A DNA stretch of 64,000 nt from Kitasatospora sp. MAA19 (GCF_029894125.1 NZ_JARXYZ010000029.1:42153-106152); one strand, 5' to 3'; numbered from the stretch's first letter, positions 1-9,917 are shown. Numbers and translations: made by a program. Notes: generated from the letters alone by a model not told the origin.

Positions 1-1394
1 ACGTCCTCGCGGCCGACGCCGAGGCCGGCGAGCCGCCGGGCGATCCGCTCGGACCGTTCGTCCAGCGCCGCGTAGTCCAGCACCGCGCCACGGCCACGCA
101 CCGCGACGGCGTCGGGGGTCCGCGCCAGCTGGGCGGCGAAGGCCTCGGGCACGGTGGTCTCGGGCACCGCCCGGTCGGTGGCGTTGGCCTTCCCCACCAC
201 GGCGAGCTCGTCCGGGCCCGCCACGTCGAAGGAGTGCACCGGCTCGTCCGGCCGGGCCGCCAGCCGCTCCAGCAGCCGGACGATCCGGCGGTGCTCCGCG
301 GCATCGGCGCCGTGGCCGCCGACGGCGACCCGCCACGCCCCCGGGGCCGGGTCCGCGCGCAGGAACCGGCCGTCCACCGGCTCGCCCCAGGCGCGGGCCA
401 GGACGGCCACGGCCTCGGCGCCGAACGCCACCCGCTCGGCGCTGTCGGCGAGGCCGGTGACCAGGCCGTACCCGGACGCGGCGGACCAGGGCAGGTCCAG
501 GTCCGGACGGTGGCCGTGCCGACGGGCCCCGCGCAGCGCGCGGCCGGCCCGCCGGACCACCTCGGTGAAGGTCAGCTCCGGGGTCACGGCGAGGCGCACC
601 GGCACGACCAGACCGCGGCCGCCGGGGCCGGGCGCCTCCAGCCAGTGCCCGAGCAGCAACTCCGGTACGCCGGTCAGCCGGTGTGCGGCCACGGCGGCGG
701 CGCCGAGCAGCACGGCCCCGGGCCCCGCACCACCGGCCCGGGCCACCCGGGCCAACGCGGCCGGGCCGGCCACCGGCAGCCAGGGCAGGTCGGCCGGCGG
801 CGCGAGCGCGCCGGCGGGCCGGGCGGCGGCGGGCTCGGGCGCGGACAGCCCGGCCACCACCTCCTGCCAGTAGGCACGGTCGGCGGGGCGGTTCTCGGCG
901 AGGCGGTTCTCGGCCTTCGGCGGGAGGGGGTCACCCCCGTCCGCGTACAGCTCCGCGGCCCGGCGGACCACCGCGGCCAGGCCCGCGTCGTCGTCGACCA
1001 GCCGGTGGTGGCGCAGGAACCAGGCGAGGGCGCCGCCGGGCTCGCGGATCAGCACGTGGCGCACCAACGGCCCGCCCACCAGGTCCAGCGGGCGGACGAG
1101 TTCGGCCGCGAGCCAGCCGTCCGGCTCCTCCGGGCCGAGGTCCAGCACCTCGACCACGGGCGCCGGGCCCGCGCCCGCCGGACGCAGCCGGCCGGCCTCG
1201 CCGGAGGCCCGGAAGGTGGCGTACAGACCGGGCCGTTCGGCCAGGGATCCGGCCACCGCGTGGCGCAGCCGCTCCGGCTCGACCCGGCCCTCGAACCGGA
1301 CCAGGCGTGCCACGCAGTCGGCGGGCAGGGACAGGGTGTCCCGCAGGACGGCTCGCCGGGCGGCGTCGAGCGGGGTGGCGGCGGAGCTGCTCAT
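1..1394 (-). CDS. NRPS, C-A start, partial (runs off window)
   Basis: About 464 residues are visible: a condensation domain (about residues 1-370) followed by the beginning of an adenylation domain, cut by the window edge in the first A cores (LDYAALDERSERIARRL). The C-domain motif is HHRLVDD, so both histidines and the first Asp are kept but the usual Gly of HHxxxDG is Asp. The ATG at 1394 overlaps the TGA of the preceding PKS gene (ATGA), so the two are translationally coupled and probably consecutive in the same assembly line. The first residues look like the start of a complete C domain, although the preceding protein already ends in a C domain plus a half C domain, so the protein junction is unusual. 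Substrate cannot be read because the A-domain pocket lies outside the window. Confidence 0.85.
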   Translation of the reverse strand, partial: MSSSAATPLDAARRAVLRDTLSLPADCVARLVRFEGRVEPERLRHAVAGSLAERPGLYATFRASGEAGRLRPAGAGPAPVVEVLDLGPEEPDGWLAAELVRPLDLVGGPLVRHVLIREPGGALAWFLRHHRLVDDDAGLAAVVRRAAELYADGGDPLPPKAENRLAENRPADRAYWQEVVAGLSAPEPAAARPAGALAPPADLPWLPVAGPAALARVARAGGAGPGAVLLGAAAVAAHRLTGVPELLLGHWLEAPGPGGRGLVVPVRLAVTPELTFTEVVRRAGRALRGARRHGHRPDLDLPWSAASGYGLVTGLADSAERVAFGAEAVAVLARAWGEPVDGRFLRADPAPGAWRVAVGGHGADAAEHRRIVRLLERLAARPDEPVHSFDVAGPDELAVVGKANATDRAVPETTVPEAFAAQLARTPDAVAVRGRGAVLDYAALDERSERIARRLAGLGVGRED

Positions 1395-4300
1395 CGGGCC
1401 CTCACGGTGTCGTCGTCGGTCTGCGGGGTCACGGCCTCGGGCGCGTCGGCGTCGGTCGGCTCGGCCGTAGGGTCGGCATGTTCGGCCGCCACGTCGTGGA
1501 CCGGGCGGTCGGGCTCGGCCAGCAGGCCGCGCAGCAGCTCGCGCAGCCCGGTGGCGAAGCCGGTCGCGGTCGCCGGGTCGAAGAGTTCCGGGGCGTAGTG
1601 GACGGTCAGGGCGGCGGGGCCGGGGCCGGTCCCCTCCCGCCAGCCCAGGTCGAGTTCGGCCCCGCCCGGCCCGCTGCCGTCGGCGCCCCGGGAGCGGACC
1701 GGGGGCTGGGCTGCGGCGCCGGTCGTCCCCTCGACGGCGGTCCGCCCGACCAGGTCGGCGAAGCCGGGCTCGTCGGCGAGGTCGGCCCGCAGCAGGGAGC
1801 CGCCGGGCAGGCCGACGGCCACCTCGTCCTGTCCGGAGATCCACGAGAGCAGCACCAGCCAGCCGGCCCGCAGCACCCGGTCCGGGTGCGGGCCGAACCG
1901 GGCGATCGCGGCGCGCAGCGGCTCGTCGACCGGGACGGTGACGCTGCGTTCGGTGTGGTCGGCGCGGTCCGGGCGGGGGCGGTCGGTGGGGATGTCGAGC
2001 CGGACCGGACCGGGGAGACCGGCCGGAACCGCGTCGGCGGGGTCGGCCGCCAGCGCCCCGGCCCACAGCGGGGAGAGCGGCGACTCGCCGTCGGCGGCGG
2101 TGAGTTCGCGGAGCAGCGCCGTGTACTCCTCGACGAACCCGCGCGCCGTCGCCGCGGTGAACAGCTGGGTGCTGAACTCCAGGCAGGCGTCCATGGCCTC
2201 GTCGCCGATCCGGTCGGAGGTGATCAGGGTGAGGTCGAACTTGGCGGTGCCCGCCGGCAGTCCGCCGAACAGGTTGCCGGCGTTGTGCCCGATGTCGAAG
2301 TACCCGGTCGAGGTGCCCAGGATCTGCTGGATCGGCGGCAGGTCCTGGTGCACGTAGAACACGTCGAACAGCGGGCTCCGGCCCGGATCGCGCTCGTCCG
2401 TCAGGGCCTGGACGACCCGGTCGAAGGGCACCTCCTGGTGCTCCAGGGCCTCCAGCACCACGGCGCGCACCCGGTGCAGGAAGCCGGCCACCGACGGGGC
2501 GCCGGACAGGTCGGCGCGCAGCGCCACGGTGCTGTTGAAGAAGCCGATCAGGCCCTCCAGTTCGGGCCGGTTGCGCCCGGTGGTCGGGGTGCCGACGACC
2601 AGGTCGTCCTGCCCGCTGCGGCGGGCCAGCAGGAGGTAGAAGCCGGCGAGCAGGACCACGAAGAGGGTCACCGAGTGGTCCGCCGCGAGCCGGCGCAGCT
2701 CGCGCATCAGTGCCGCGTCCACGGTGAACACCACCAGGTCGCCGGCGTAGTCCCGGCGGGCCGGGCGCGGCTGGTCGGTGGGCAGTCGCAGCACCGGGGC
2801 GTCGCTCAGGGTCTCGCACCAGTAGGCGAGTTCGCGCTCCAGGGCCGGGCCGGCCACCAGCTCGCGCTGCCAGGCCGCGTAGTCGGCGAACTGGATCGGC
2901 AGCGGCGCGAGGCGGTGCGGGCGGCCGTCCCGGCGGGCGGCGTACAGCTCGGGCAGCTCGCGCTCGAAGATCCGCGGCGAGGCGCCGTCGTTGACCGCGT
3001 GGTGCATGGTCACCTGGAGCACGTGCTCCTCGGGTGCCATCCGGACCACGAGCACCCGCACCAGGGGGTCGTGGGCGAGGTCGAAGCGGTACTCGGCGGC
3101 CTGCCGGACCAGCTCCCGGGCGGCGGCGAGCGGGTCCGGCTCCCCCGAGACGTCCCGGAAGACGAAGAAGTCCCCGGGCTCCGGGCGGACGCGCAGCACC
3201 GGCTCGTCGTCCTCCTCGGCGAAGTTGGAGCGCAGCACCTCGTGGCGCGCTATCAGGTCGTGCCACATGCCGCGGACGGCGTCGACGTGGAACGGGCCGC
3301 TGACCTGGCTGACCATCGGCAGGTTGTAGAGCGTGGTATCCGGGTCGAGCTGGTGGTGGAACCAGATGCGGTCCTGGCCGAAGGAGGTGACGGGGGTGCC
3401 GCGCGGGACGATCGGCGGCAGGACGTCCGCCGCCGGGGCTCCGGCCCGGCGGCGGATGAGCCGGGCGAACGCGCCGACGGCGGGGTGCTCGTAGACGTCG
3501 AGCAGCCGGGGCCGGAAGCCGTACCGGGTCTGGATCCGGTCGGCGAGCTGGAGGGCGATGATGGAGTTGCCGCCGAGCTCGAAGTAGTCGGCGTCCGGGC
3601 CCAACGGCCGGTCGCTGTGCAGCAGTTCGCCCAGGACTCCGGCGAGCCAGGGCTCCGGGTCCTCGTCGCCGCCGGACCCGCTCGGCCCCGGGACGGGCCC
3701 GGCGGGAGCGGCCGGCGCAGCGGGTACGGCGGGCGCCGCCGGTACGGCCGGCGGCCGGATCCAGCACGGGGTCGCGGCCAGCGGGTGCCCCGGCAGACGC
3801 AGGCGACGGGCGCTGCCGGGGGCGGGGCCGAGCACGGACCAGTCCAGGTCGACGCCGGCCTCGTACAACCGCCCGAGCAGCGCCGCGAAGCCGCCGTCCG
3901 ACGCGGTCGCCGTCACCAGCCGTGCGCCGTCCTGCCCCTGCGGGCCGAACCGCTCGGCGAGCAGCCGCCCGAGGACGCCGTCGGGGCCCGGGTCGACGAA
4001 CACCACCGGTCCGGCGGCGGCGAGCCGCTCGGCGGCCGCGACGAGCCGTTCCCGGTCCGGCGGCGCGGCCTCGGCCCCGGCCGCGAGCTCCCGGCTGTCC
4101 TCGGCGGTGAGGGTGCCGAGCAGGTGCCGGGCCGCGTAGCGGGAGACGCCGCTGCTCAGCACCGTGTCGACCGGGACGCCGCTGCGCACCAGCTCTCGAT
4201 GGACGGCCAGTTGGCCCGCCAGCAGCGCGGCCTGCGGCCCGGCGGCGGGGAGTTCGGCGGGCAGCGGCGCCGGGGCGGGGGCGTCGGGTGCGGCGTCCGG

Positions 4301-5917
4301 GGAGAGCAGCAGGCAGACGGCGGGCGGCCTGGTCCGGCTGCCGTACGGGGCGTCGTCGGCCGACCCGCCCGGCCGGGTGGCCCGCTCGGCGAGCTTGCGA
4401 CCGAGGTCGGCGGTGTCCCGGGCCGGCACGGCCACCCGGTGCTCGTGGCGGTTGCGCCCGGAGTTGAGGGTGAAGGCCACGTCGTCGAGCTCGGCGGTCG
4501 AGGCGGCCAGCGCGGCGCCCAGGTCCGCACAGAGCCGGGCCAGCGCGGAGCGGCTGCGCGCCGAGACGCCGACCAGCCGGGCCGGGCGCGGGGCGGTCGC
4601 GGCCGCCGGCGCGGGCGGCGCGGACGGGGCGGACGAAGCGGGCGGCCGCTGGACCACGCAGTGAGCGTTGATCCCGCCCAGGCTGTACGAGCTGACCCCG
4701 GCGATCCGCTCCTCGCCCTCCCAGGGCCGCAGGCCGGTGACCACCTCGACCGGCTCCAGGGCGGCCTCGTCGACGGGGCGGCGGAAGTGCAGCGAGGGGT
4801 AGAGCTCGCCGTGGCCGACCGCGAGGACGGCCTTCACCAGGCCGGCGATCCCGGCCGCGTGGTCGAGGTGGCCGACGTTGGTCTTCACCGAACCGATCGG
4901 CAGCCGCCGGCCGTGCGCGCCGAAGCCGAGCGGGCCGAACACCTGGGCCAGGCCTTCCAGTTCGACCGCGTCGCCGAGCCGGGTGCCGGAGCCGTGCGCC
5001 TCCAGGTAGCCGGCCAGGGCGGGGTCGAGCCCGGCGGCACGCCAGGCGGCGCCGATCACCGCCGCGTGCGCGGGCGCGCTCGGGGTGCTGATGGTGGCGG
5101 CCGCCCGGCCGTTGTGCCGGACGGCGCTGCCACGGATCACCGCGTGCACGGGAGCGCCGTCCGCGCGGGCCCGGCCGAGGGTGGTGAGCAGCAGGACGGC
5201 GCCGCCCTCGCCGTTGGCGGTGCCGTCGGCGTCGGCGTCGAAGGCCCGGCAACGCCCGCTCGGGGAGACGAGTTCGGTCATGCCCTCGGTCAGCCGGGCG
5301 GGCAGGCCGCCGGGGCGCACGCTGAAGCCGCCGGCGAGCGCGTACTCGGCCTCGCCGTCGCGCAGTTCGCGGCAGGCCTGGTGAACGGCGACGAGCGAGC
5401 TGTTGCACCCGGTGTCGACGGCGTAGCAGGGACCTTCGAAGCCGAGCACGTGGGCGATCCGGGCAGGCAGCGCGAAGGGGACGTTCCCGAGTGCGCTGAG
5501 CGGGCCGGGCTCGGTGGCGGCGGCCTGGTAGCCGGAGGCGGCGGCGCTGAGCACCACGGCGACCGGGTGGGCGCGCAGGGCGTTCGCCGCGTAGCCGGCG
5601 TCCTCGACGGCCTGGTGGGCGAGGACCAGCGCGATCCGCTGCTGGGGGTCCATCAGGGCGGCCTCGCGCCGGGAGAGGCCGAAGAAGGCGTGGTCGAAGG
5701 TGTGGACGTCGGCGAGGTGGCCCATCGGCAGGTAGCGCGCGTCCGGGTCGAGTCCGGTGGCGGCGGCCCGCTCGGCAGGCATGTCGCCGACCGAGTCGCG
5801 CCCGGCCGCCAGGTTGGCCCGGAAGGCCGCCAGGTCGTCGGCGTCGGGGAAGCGGGCCCCGATGCCGACGATGGCGATGTCGGTGTCGCGGGGCTCCGTC
5901 GCGGGGGTCCTGGTCAC
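1391..5917 (-). CDS. hybrid PKS-NRPS: KS - inactive AT - carrier protein - C - half C
   Basis: About 1508 residues. A ketosynthase (about 20-440) has the active-site Cys in DTGCNSSL, then EAHGSGT and KTNVGHLDHAAG, so the Cys-His-His triad is complete. The next 300 residues align with an acyltransferase fold, but GHSxGEY reads SSGVSRY: the catalytic Ser is lost and the AT should be inactive. A carrier protein (about 790-855, ELGGNSI) and an intact condensation domain (MHHAVNDG) follow, then about 200 residues resembling the C-terminal lobe of a second C domain. GTG 5917 was chosen for its GGAG about 8 nt upstream; GTG 5923 is also possible. The gene follows the A-PCP gene by about 50 bp and overlaps the next NRPS by 4 nt. 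The neighbouring extender-unit genes suggest that the missing AT activity is supplied in trans. Confidence 0.85.
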   Translation of the reverse strand: MTRTPATEPRDTDIAIVGIGARFPDADDLAAFRANLAAGRDSVGDMPAERAAATGLDPDARYLPMGHLADVHTFDHAFFGLSRREAALMDPQQRIALVLAHQAVEDAGYAANALRAHPVAVVLSAAASGYQAAATEPGPLSALGNVPFALPARIAHVLGFEGPCYAVDTGCNSSLVAVHQACRELRDGEAEYALAGGFSVRPGGLPARLTEGMTELVSPSGRCRAFDADADGTANGEGGAVLLLTTLGRARADGAPVHAVIRGSAVRHNGRAAATISTPSAPAHAAVIGAAWRAAGLDPALAGYLEAHGSGTRLGDAVELEGLAQVFGPLGFGAHGRRLPIGSVKTNVGHLDHAAGIAGLVKAVLAVGHGELYPSLHFRRPVDEAALEPVEVVTGLRPWEGEERIAGVSSYSLGGINAHCVVQRPPASSAPSAPPAPAAATAPRPARLVGVSARSRSALARLCADLGAALAASTAELDDVAFTLNSGRNRHEHRVAVPARDTADLGRKLAERATRPGGSADDAPYGSRTRPPAVCLLLSPDAAPDAPAPAPLPAELPAAGPQAALLAGQLAVHRELVRSGVPVDTVLSSGVSRYAARHLLGTLTAEDSRELAAGAEAAPPDRERLVAAAERLAAAGPVVFVDPGPDGVLGRLLAERFGPQGQDGARLVTATASDGGFAALLGRLYEAGVDLDWSVLGPAPGSARRLRLPGHPLAATPCWIRPPAVPAAPAVPAAPAAPAGPVPGPSGSGGDEDPEPWLAGVLGELLHSDRPLGPDADYFELGGNSIIALQLADRIQTRYGFRPRLLDVYEHPAVGAFARLIRRRAGAPAADVLPPIVPRGTPVTSFGQDRIWFHHQLDPDTTLYNLPMVSQVSGPFHVDAVRGMWHDLIARHEVLRSNFAEEDDEPVLRVRPEPGDFFVFRDVSGEPDPLAAARELVRQAAEYRFDLAHDPLVRVLVVRMAPEEHVLQVTMHHAVNDGASPRIFERELPELYAARRDGRPHRLAPLPIQFADYAAWQRELVAGPALERELAYWCETLSDAPVLRLPTDQPRPARRDYAGDLVVFTVDAALMRELRRLAADHSVTLFVVLLAGFYLLLARRSGQDDLVVGTPTTGRNRPELEGLIGFFNSTVALRADLSGAPSVAGFLHRVRAVVLEALEHQEVPFDRVVQALTDERDPGRSPLFDVFYVHQDLPPIQQILGTSTGYFDIGHNAGNLFGGLPAGTAKFDLTLITSDRIGDEAMDACLEFSTQLFTAATARGFVEEYTALLRELTAADGESPLSPLWAGALAADPADAVPAGLPGPVRLDIPTDRPRPDRADHTERSVTVPVDEPLRAAIARFGPHPDRVLRAGWLVLLSWISGQDEVAVGLPGGSLLRADLADEPGFADLVGRTAVEGTTGAAAQPPVRSRGADGSGPGGAELDLGWREGTGPGPAALTVHYAPELFDPATATGFATGLRELLRGLLAEPDRPVHDVAAEHADPTAEPTDADAPEAVTPQTDDDTVRAR

Positions 5918-5971
5918 GGTCACTGCTCCGGTTCGTCGGGCTCGGTGCACGGTCGTCCGTTCGTCCGGTCG

Positions 5972-7828
5972 TCAGACTTCGTACGCGGCGCCGGGCACGG
6001 GGGCGCCGTGCGGCGGGCCGGGGGTCGGGGCGGTGGCGGCGGTGGCGGTGTCGACGGCCGCGGCCTGGTCGGCGACGGTGCGCAGGTCGAAGAGCCGGCC
6101 GACCCGGACGGCACCGGGCCAGGCGCGTTCGAGGCGCAGGTGCAGGTCGACCACCCGGTGCGAGTTGCCGCCCACGGCGAAGAAGTCGTCCTCGGGGCCG
6201 AAGTCGCCGTGTCCGAGGACCTCGGTCCAGAAGCCCGTCACCACCTGCCGGGCGCCGCCGTCGCCTGCCGCCGCCACCGGCGCCGGCTCCTCGGGCAGCA
6301 GCGCGCGCAGCGCCCTGAGGTCGGCCTTGCCGGACGGCGCGAGCGGGAAGGCGGCGACCCGGACGAACCGCTCCGGCACGGCCGGCCCGCCGACCAGGGC
6401 CGCACAGTGCGCGATCAGGTCGCCGGTGGCCGGAGCGGGCGCGCCGGGATCGGCCGGGGCCCAGAAGGCGGCCAGCGCGGTGCCGCCGTCCGGCGCGGCG
6501 ACGGCGAGCACGGCGGCCTGCCGGACGGCGGGGTGGCGTTCCAGCGCCGCCTCCACCGCCTCCCGCTCGACCCGGACGCCGCGCACCTTGAGCTGCCCGT
6601 CGGCCCGGCCCCGGAACACCAGGGCCCCGGTGGCGTCGGCGGCGGCGAGGTCGCCGGTGCGGTACATCCGGGCGCCGGGGGCGGTGGCGAACGGGTCCGG
6701 GACGAACCGCAGCGCGGTCTCCCCTGCTCGCCCGGCGTACCCCTCGGCGACCTGCGGGCCCGCCGCGTACAGCTCGCCGGCCCGCCCGGGCGGCACCGGG
6801 GCCAGCCGCTCGTCCAGCAGGTGGATCCGGGCCCCCGCGGTGGGCCGTCCGATCGGGACGGGGTCGGCCGGTGCGGGCGGGACGGGGTGGGCCACCACGG
6901 TCACGGTGGTCTCGGTGGCGCCGTACTCGTTGAGCAGCCGGGTGCCCGGCAGGGCGGCCCGGTGCCGTTCGGCCTGCGCGGCCGGCAGCGCCTCCCCGCC
7001 GAGGATCCACCGGCGCAGGTGGGCGTCGGCGCCGGCCAGGTGCGGCAGCATCAGCCGGTGGAAGGAGGGCGGGCAGACCGCCACCTCGACCCGGTGGCGC
7101 CGGACCAGCCCGGCGGCCGCCTCCGGGTCGGGCAGCGCCCGCTCGTCCGGCAGCACCGCGGTGCCGCCGCCGCAGAGGGTGTGGAACAGCATCAGCAGCG
7201 GCCCGTCCCAGGAGAGCCGGGAGGCCGTGAAGGTGGTCGCGGCGGGGTCCTCGTCGCGGGAGGCGACCAGCTGGGCCAGCGCGCCCCGGGAGACCAGGAC
7301 GGACTTGGGCTCCCCGGTGGTCCCCGAGGTGGTGACGGCGTAGGCGGGCGCGTTCGGGGGCACCGCGGCGTCCGGCCGCCCGGCCACCGCGACGGCACCC
7401 GCCTGCGCCGCCTCCGCCACTGCCGTGACCGGCTGCCCGCAGCCGGCCGTGAGCTCCCGGACGGCGGCGGGCGGGGTGGCCGGGTCACCGTCGTCGTACA
7501 CCAGGACGGCGCAGCCGCTGTCGCGCAGCAGCCCGCGGACCATCGCGGCGGGCCGCTCGGGCTCCAGGACGCACCAGGCCGCGCCCAGCCGCAGCGCGGC
7601 CAGCATGCCGACGACGGTGCGCACGCCCTGGCGCCGGTACACCAGGACGACCTGGCCGGGGGCGGCCCCGGCGGCGGCCAGCCGGTCGGCCAGCACCCGG
7701 CTCCCGACGTCGAGTTGACGGTACGTCAGCCGATCACCGCCGACCACGACGGCGATCCCGTCGGGCACCGCGCGGAACCGCTCCCGGATCAGGTCGAGCA
7801 CGTCGGGGGCCGGCCGGCCGGCGGTCAC
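5972..7828 (-). CDS. stand-alone adenylation-PCP didomain
   Basis: 618 residues. All the usual A cores are visible: TTSGTTGEPK (A3), NEYGATE (A5), YRTGDLA (A7), FRGRADGQLKVRG (A8) and PSGKADLRAL (A10, with the catalytic Lys). A peptidyl carrier protein with VGGNSHR follows near the C-terminus. Pocket residues read by hand are D G L V I G E V T K, which I do not recognise as a standard code; Glu at the 322 position is unusual. There is no condensation domain, so the protein probably activates and loads a starter or a precursor for modification on the carrier. The GTG start overlaps the stop of the upstream dehydrogenase gene by 4 nt, placing it in the same operon as the extender-unit enzymes and directly before the PKS. 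Confidence 0.88.
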   Translation of the reverse strand: MTAGRPAPDVLDLIRERFRAVPDGIAVVVGGDRLTYRQLDVGSRVLADRLAAAGAAPGQVVLVYRRQGVRTVVGMLAALRLGAAWCVLEPERPAAMVRGLLRDSGCAVLVYDDGDPATPPAAVRELTAGCGQPVTAVAEAAQAGAVAVAGRPDAAVPPNAPAYAVTTSGTTGEPKSVLVSRGALAQLVASRDEDPAATTFTASRLSWDGPLLMLFHTLCGGGTAVLPDERALPDPEAAAGLVRRHRVEVAVCPPSFHRLMLPHLAGADAHLRRWILGGEALPAAQAERHRAALPGTRLLNEYGATETTVTVVAHPVPPAPADPVPIGRPTAGARIHLLDERLAPVPPGRAGELYAAGPQVAEGYAGRAGETALRFVPDPFATAPGARMYRTGDLAAADATGALVFRGRADGQLKVRGVRVEREAVEAALERHPAVRQAAVLAVAAPDGGTALAAFWAPADPGAPAPATGDLIAHCAALVGGPAVPERFVRVAAFPLAPSGKADLRALRALLPEEPAPVAAAGDGGARQVVTGFWTEVLGHGDFGPEDDFFAVGGNSHRVVDLHLRLERAWPGAVRVGRLFDLRTVADQAAAVDTATAATAPTPGPPHGAPVPGAAYEV

Positions 7829-8805
7829 GGGCGCGCCCCGTAGGCGTGGAAGCCCAGCCCGGTCTTGCGGCCGAGGTGTCCGCGCCGCACCAGGTCGAGC
7901 AGCAGCTCGCAGGGCCGGTAGCGCTCGTCGCCGGTGGTCTCCAGCAGGACGTCGAGGGTGTCCACGATGGTGTCCAGCCCGATCAGGTCGGCGGTGCGCA
8001 GCGGGCCCATGGCGTGGCCGAAGCACTCCTGGAAGATCAGGTCGACGGTCTCCGCGCTGGCGACGCCCTCCTGCACCCGGGCGGCCGCGTCGTTGACCAT
8101 CGGCATCAGCACCCGGTTGGAGACGAACCCCGGCGCGTCGAGGACGACGTGGGCGCTGCGGCCGACCCCGGCGAGCAGCGCGAGGGTGGTCTCCAGGGTC
8201 CGGGCGGTGGTGGCGGGGCCGCGGACGACCTCGACGGTCTCCTTGAGGTAGGCGGGGTTCATGAAGTGGGTGGCGAGCACCCGGTCGGCCCGGTCGGTGT
8301 AGGAGGCGAGCCGCGCGACCGGGATGGCCGAGGTGCAGGAGGCGAACACCGTGGCGGGGGCGCAGACCCGGTCGAGCTCCCCGAGCACCTGCTCCTTGAC
8401 GGCGAGCCGCTCGGAGGTGCACTCGACGACGAATCCGACCTCCGCGAGCCGATCGAACTCCTCCGTCCAGTCGATCAGTTCGGCCGTCCGCTCCGCCGAC
8501 GGGCGGTCCTCGCCCGGGGCCGGTCGGCGGCCGAGCAGTCGGGCGGCGCGTAGGCCGTCGTTCAGCCGGCGGGGACCGGCGTCGAGGGCGGCGCGGTGCC
8601 GGTCGACGACCACCACGGGGTGCCCGGCCGAGGCGAAGACCTGGGCGACGGCGGTGCCCATCGTCCCGGCGCCGACGACCCCGACCGGGATCCGCCCGAC
8701 GGCCCCGGCCGTCGAGGCGGGCGTGGCGGTCCCGGCGGTCGAGGGGGTCGCGGCGGTCTCGGGGCCCTGACTGTCTTGCGGGTGCACGGCGTCCTTCCTG
8801 GTCAC
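7825..8805 (-). CDS. 3-hydroxyacyl-CoA dehydrogenase-like (extender-unit oxidase)
   Basis: 326 residues. The N-terminal Rossmann motif GVVGAGTMGTAVAQVF is preceded by an Ala/Thr-rich leader of about 30 residues, and the body matches the 3-hydroxyacyl-CoA dehydrogenase family (THFMNPAYLKETVEVV, DAPGFVSNRVLMPMVN). In hydroxymalonyl- and methoxymalonyl-ACP pathways this enzyme and an acyl-CoA dehydrogenase together oxidise glyceryl-ACP. Here it sits between an FkbH-like gene and the A-PCP gene, with 4-nt overlaps on both sides, so that role is likely. The GTG at 8805 overlaps the TGA of the FkbH-like gene. No O-methyltransferase is found nearby, so hydroxymalonyl-ACP is a more likely product than methoxymalonyl-ACP. 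Confidence 0.85.
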   Translation of the reverse strand: MTRKDAVHPQDSQGPETAATPSTAGTATPASTAGAVGRIPVGVVGAGTMGTAVAQVFASAGHPVVVVDRHRAALDAGPRRLNDGLRAARLLGRRPAPGEDRPSAERTAELIDWTEEFDRLAEVGFVVECTSERLAVKEQVLGELDRVCAPATVFASCTSAIPVARLASYTDRADRVLATHFMNPAYLKETVEVVRGPATTARTLETTLALLAGVGRSAHVVLDAPGFVSNRVLMPMVNDAAARVQEGVASAETVDLIFQECFGHAMGPLRTADLIGLDTIVDTLDVLLETTGDERYRPCELLLDLVRRGHLGRKTGLGFHAYGARP

Positions 8806-9917
8806 GGCATGGTGCGCGGATCGTGGGGGCCGGGGGTCGCCCCCGGGCCCGGGGTGAGCAGCCGAAGGTGGCCCGGCGCCGGGGGCGGCGGGGCGGCGGC
8901 CGGGTAGCCGAGCAGCAGCCGGCCGCCCTCCTCCTGGCCGACCACGGTGAACCCGGCGAACCGGAGGTTCACCAGCATCACCCGGTTGACGTCGGTGGGG
9001 ACGAACTCGGCCAGCGGGCGGCGTCCTTCGGCGAGGGCGGCGCGCACGACGTGGCCGATCAGCGCCGGCCCGACGCCCCGGGACATCACCCGGCAGGACA
9101 GCAGCAGCAGGCGCAGGACCTCGGCCGGCCCGTCCGGCCCGTCGCCCTCCCGGTGCCGGGTTCGCTCGCTCAGCGCGAGGCCGATGGTGCCGTACTCGCC
9201 GAACCGGTCGGTCAGTTCGGCGACCAGCACCCGGTGGTCGGGCGAGTCGCACAGCGCGCGCAGCTCCGCCAGGCCGTAGGTCCGGCCGGTGGTGTTGAGC
9301 TGGTGGGTGCGGACGGTGAGTTCGTGGGCCCGGGCGAGGTCGTCCGGCCTGGCCTGACGGATCGTCAACTCCAGGCCCAGCGATGCCAGGAACTCCTCGG
9401 GGGTGCCCTGGTGCTCCTCCCGGGCCTGCTCGCGGCGGGCCTCGCCGCGGTAGCGCAGGCGGCGCAGCCGGGCGTCGGCCGTGACGAACTCCGGCCGGAA
9501 CTCCGGCCGTTCGGCCAGGACGGCGACCTCCTCGGCCGGGTAGCAGCGCACCACCGGGTGGGCGGCGGCCACCTCGGCGCGCTCGACCGGGTCGTTGTCG
9601 ACGAAGGCGACGGTGTCCAGTCCGATGCCGATGGCCTCGGCGATCCGCCGCACCGCGCCCGACTTGGGCCCCCAGCCGATCTCCAGCACGGTGAACAGCT
9701 CGTGCAGTCCGAGCCGCTCCAGGTGGGCGGCGGCGATCGCCGGATCGCTGCGGCTGGCGACGGCGTGCAGGACGCCGCGCTCGTCCAGCGCCCGCAGCGC
9801 GGCGGTCGCGGCGGGGAACGGCGCGGGGTCGTCGCCCTCCAGCACGGTGCCGTCCCAGAGGGTGTCGTCGAGGTCCCAGACCAGGACCTTGACCGTCGGT
9901 CGGTCCGGCCCGGTCAT
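8802..9917 (-). CDS. FkbH-like HAD-family glyceryl-ACP synthase
   Basis: 371 residues. The HAD motif VLVWDLDDTLWDGT (nucleophile Asp in DxDxT) stands at the N-terminus, FVDNDPVER follows, and the C-terminal half looks like a GNAT-type acyltransferase. Known FkbH-type enzymes take 1,3-bisphosphoglycerate, dephosphorylate it and load glycerate onto a discrete ACP, the first step to hydroxy- or methoxymalonyl-ACP, or to tetronates. The discrete ACP, acyl-CoA dehydrogenase and hydroxyacyl-CoA dehydrogenase are all in the same operon, favouring the malonate route. The ATG at 9917 overlaps the dehydrogenase stop by 4 nt. The C-terminal 30 residues are Pro/Gly-rich and probably unstructured. Confidence 0.88.
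   Translation of the reverse strand: MTGPDRPTVKVLVWDLDDTLWDGTVLEGDDPAPFPAATAALRALDERGVLHAVASRSDPAIAAAHLERLGLHELFTVLEIGWGPKSGAVRRIAEAIGIGLDTVAFVDNDPVERAEVAAAHPVVRCYPAEEVAVLAERPEFRPEFVTADARLRRLRYRGEARREQAREEHQGTPEEFLASLGLELTIRQARPDDLARAHELTVRTHQLNTTGRTYGLAELRALCDSPDHRVLVAELTDRFGEYGTIGLALSERTRHREGDGPDGPAEVLRLLLLSCRVMSRGVGPALIGHVVRAALAEGRRPLAEFVPTDVNRVMLVNLRFAGFTVVGQEEGGRLLLGYPAAAPPPPAPGHLRLLTPGPGATPGPHDPRTMP

Noticed and set aside
683..7843. Very long open frame on the plus strand (about 2386 codons)
   Set aside because: It is antisense to real genes with clear families on the minus strand; its product is a low-complexity Arg/Pro/Gly-rich string with no domain.
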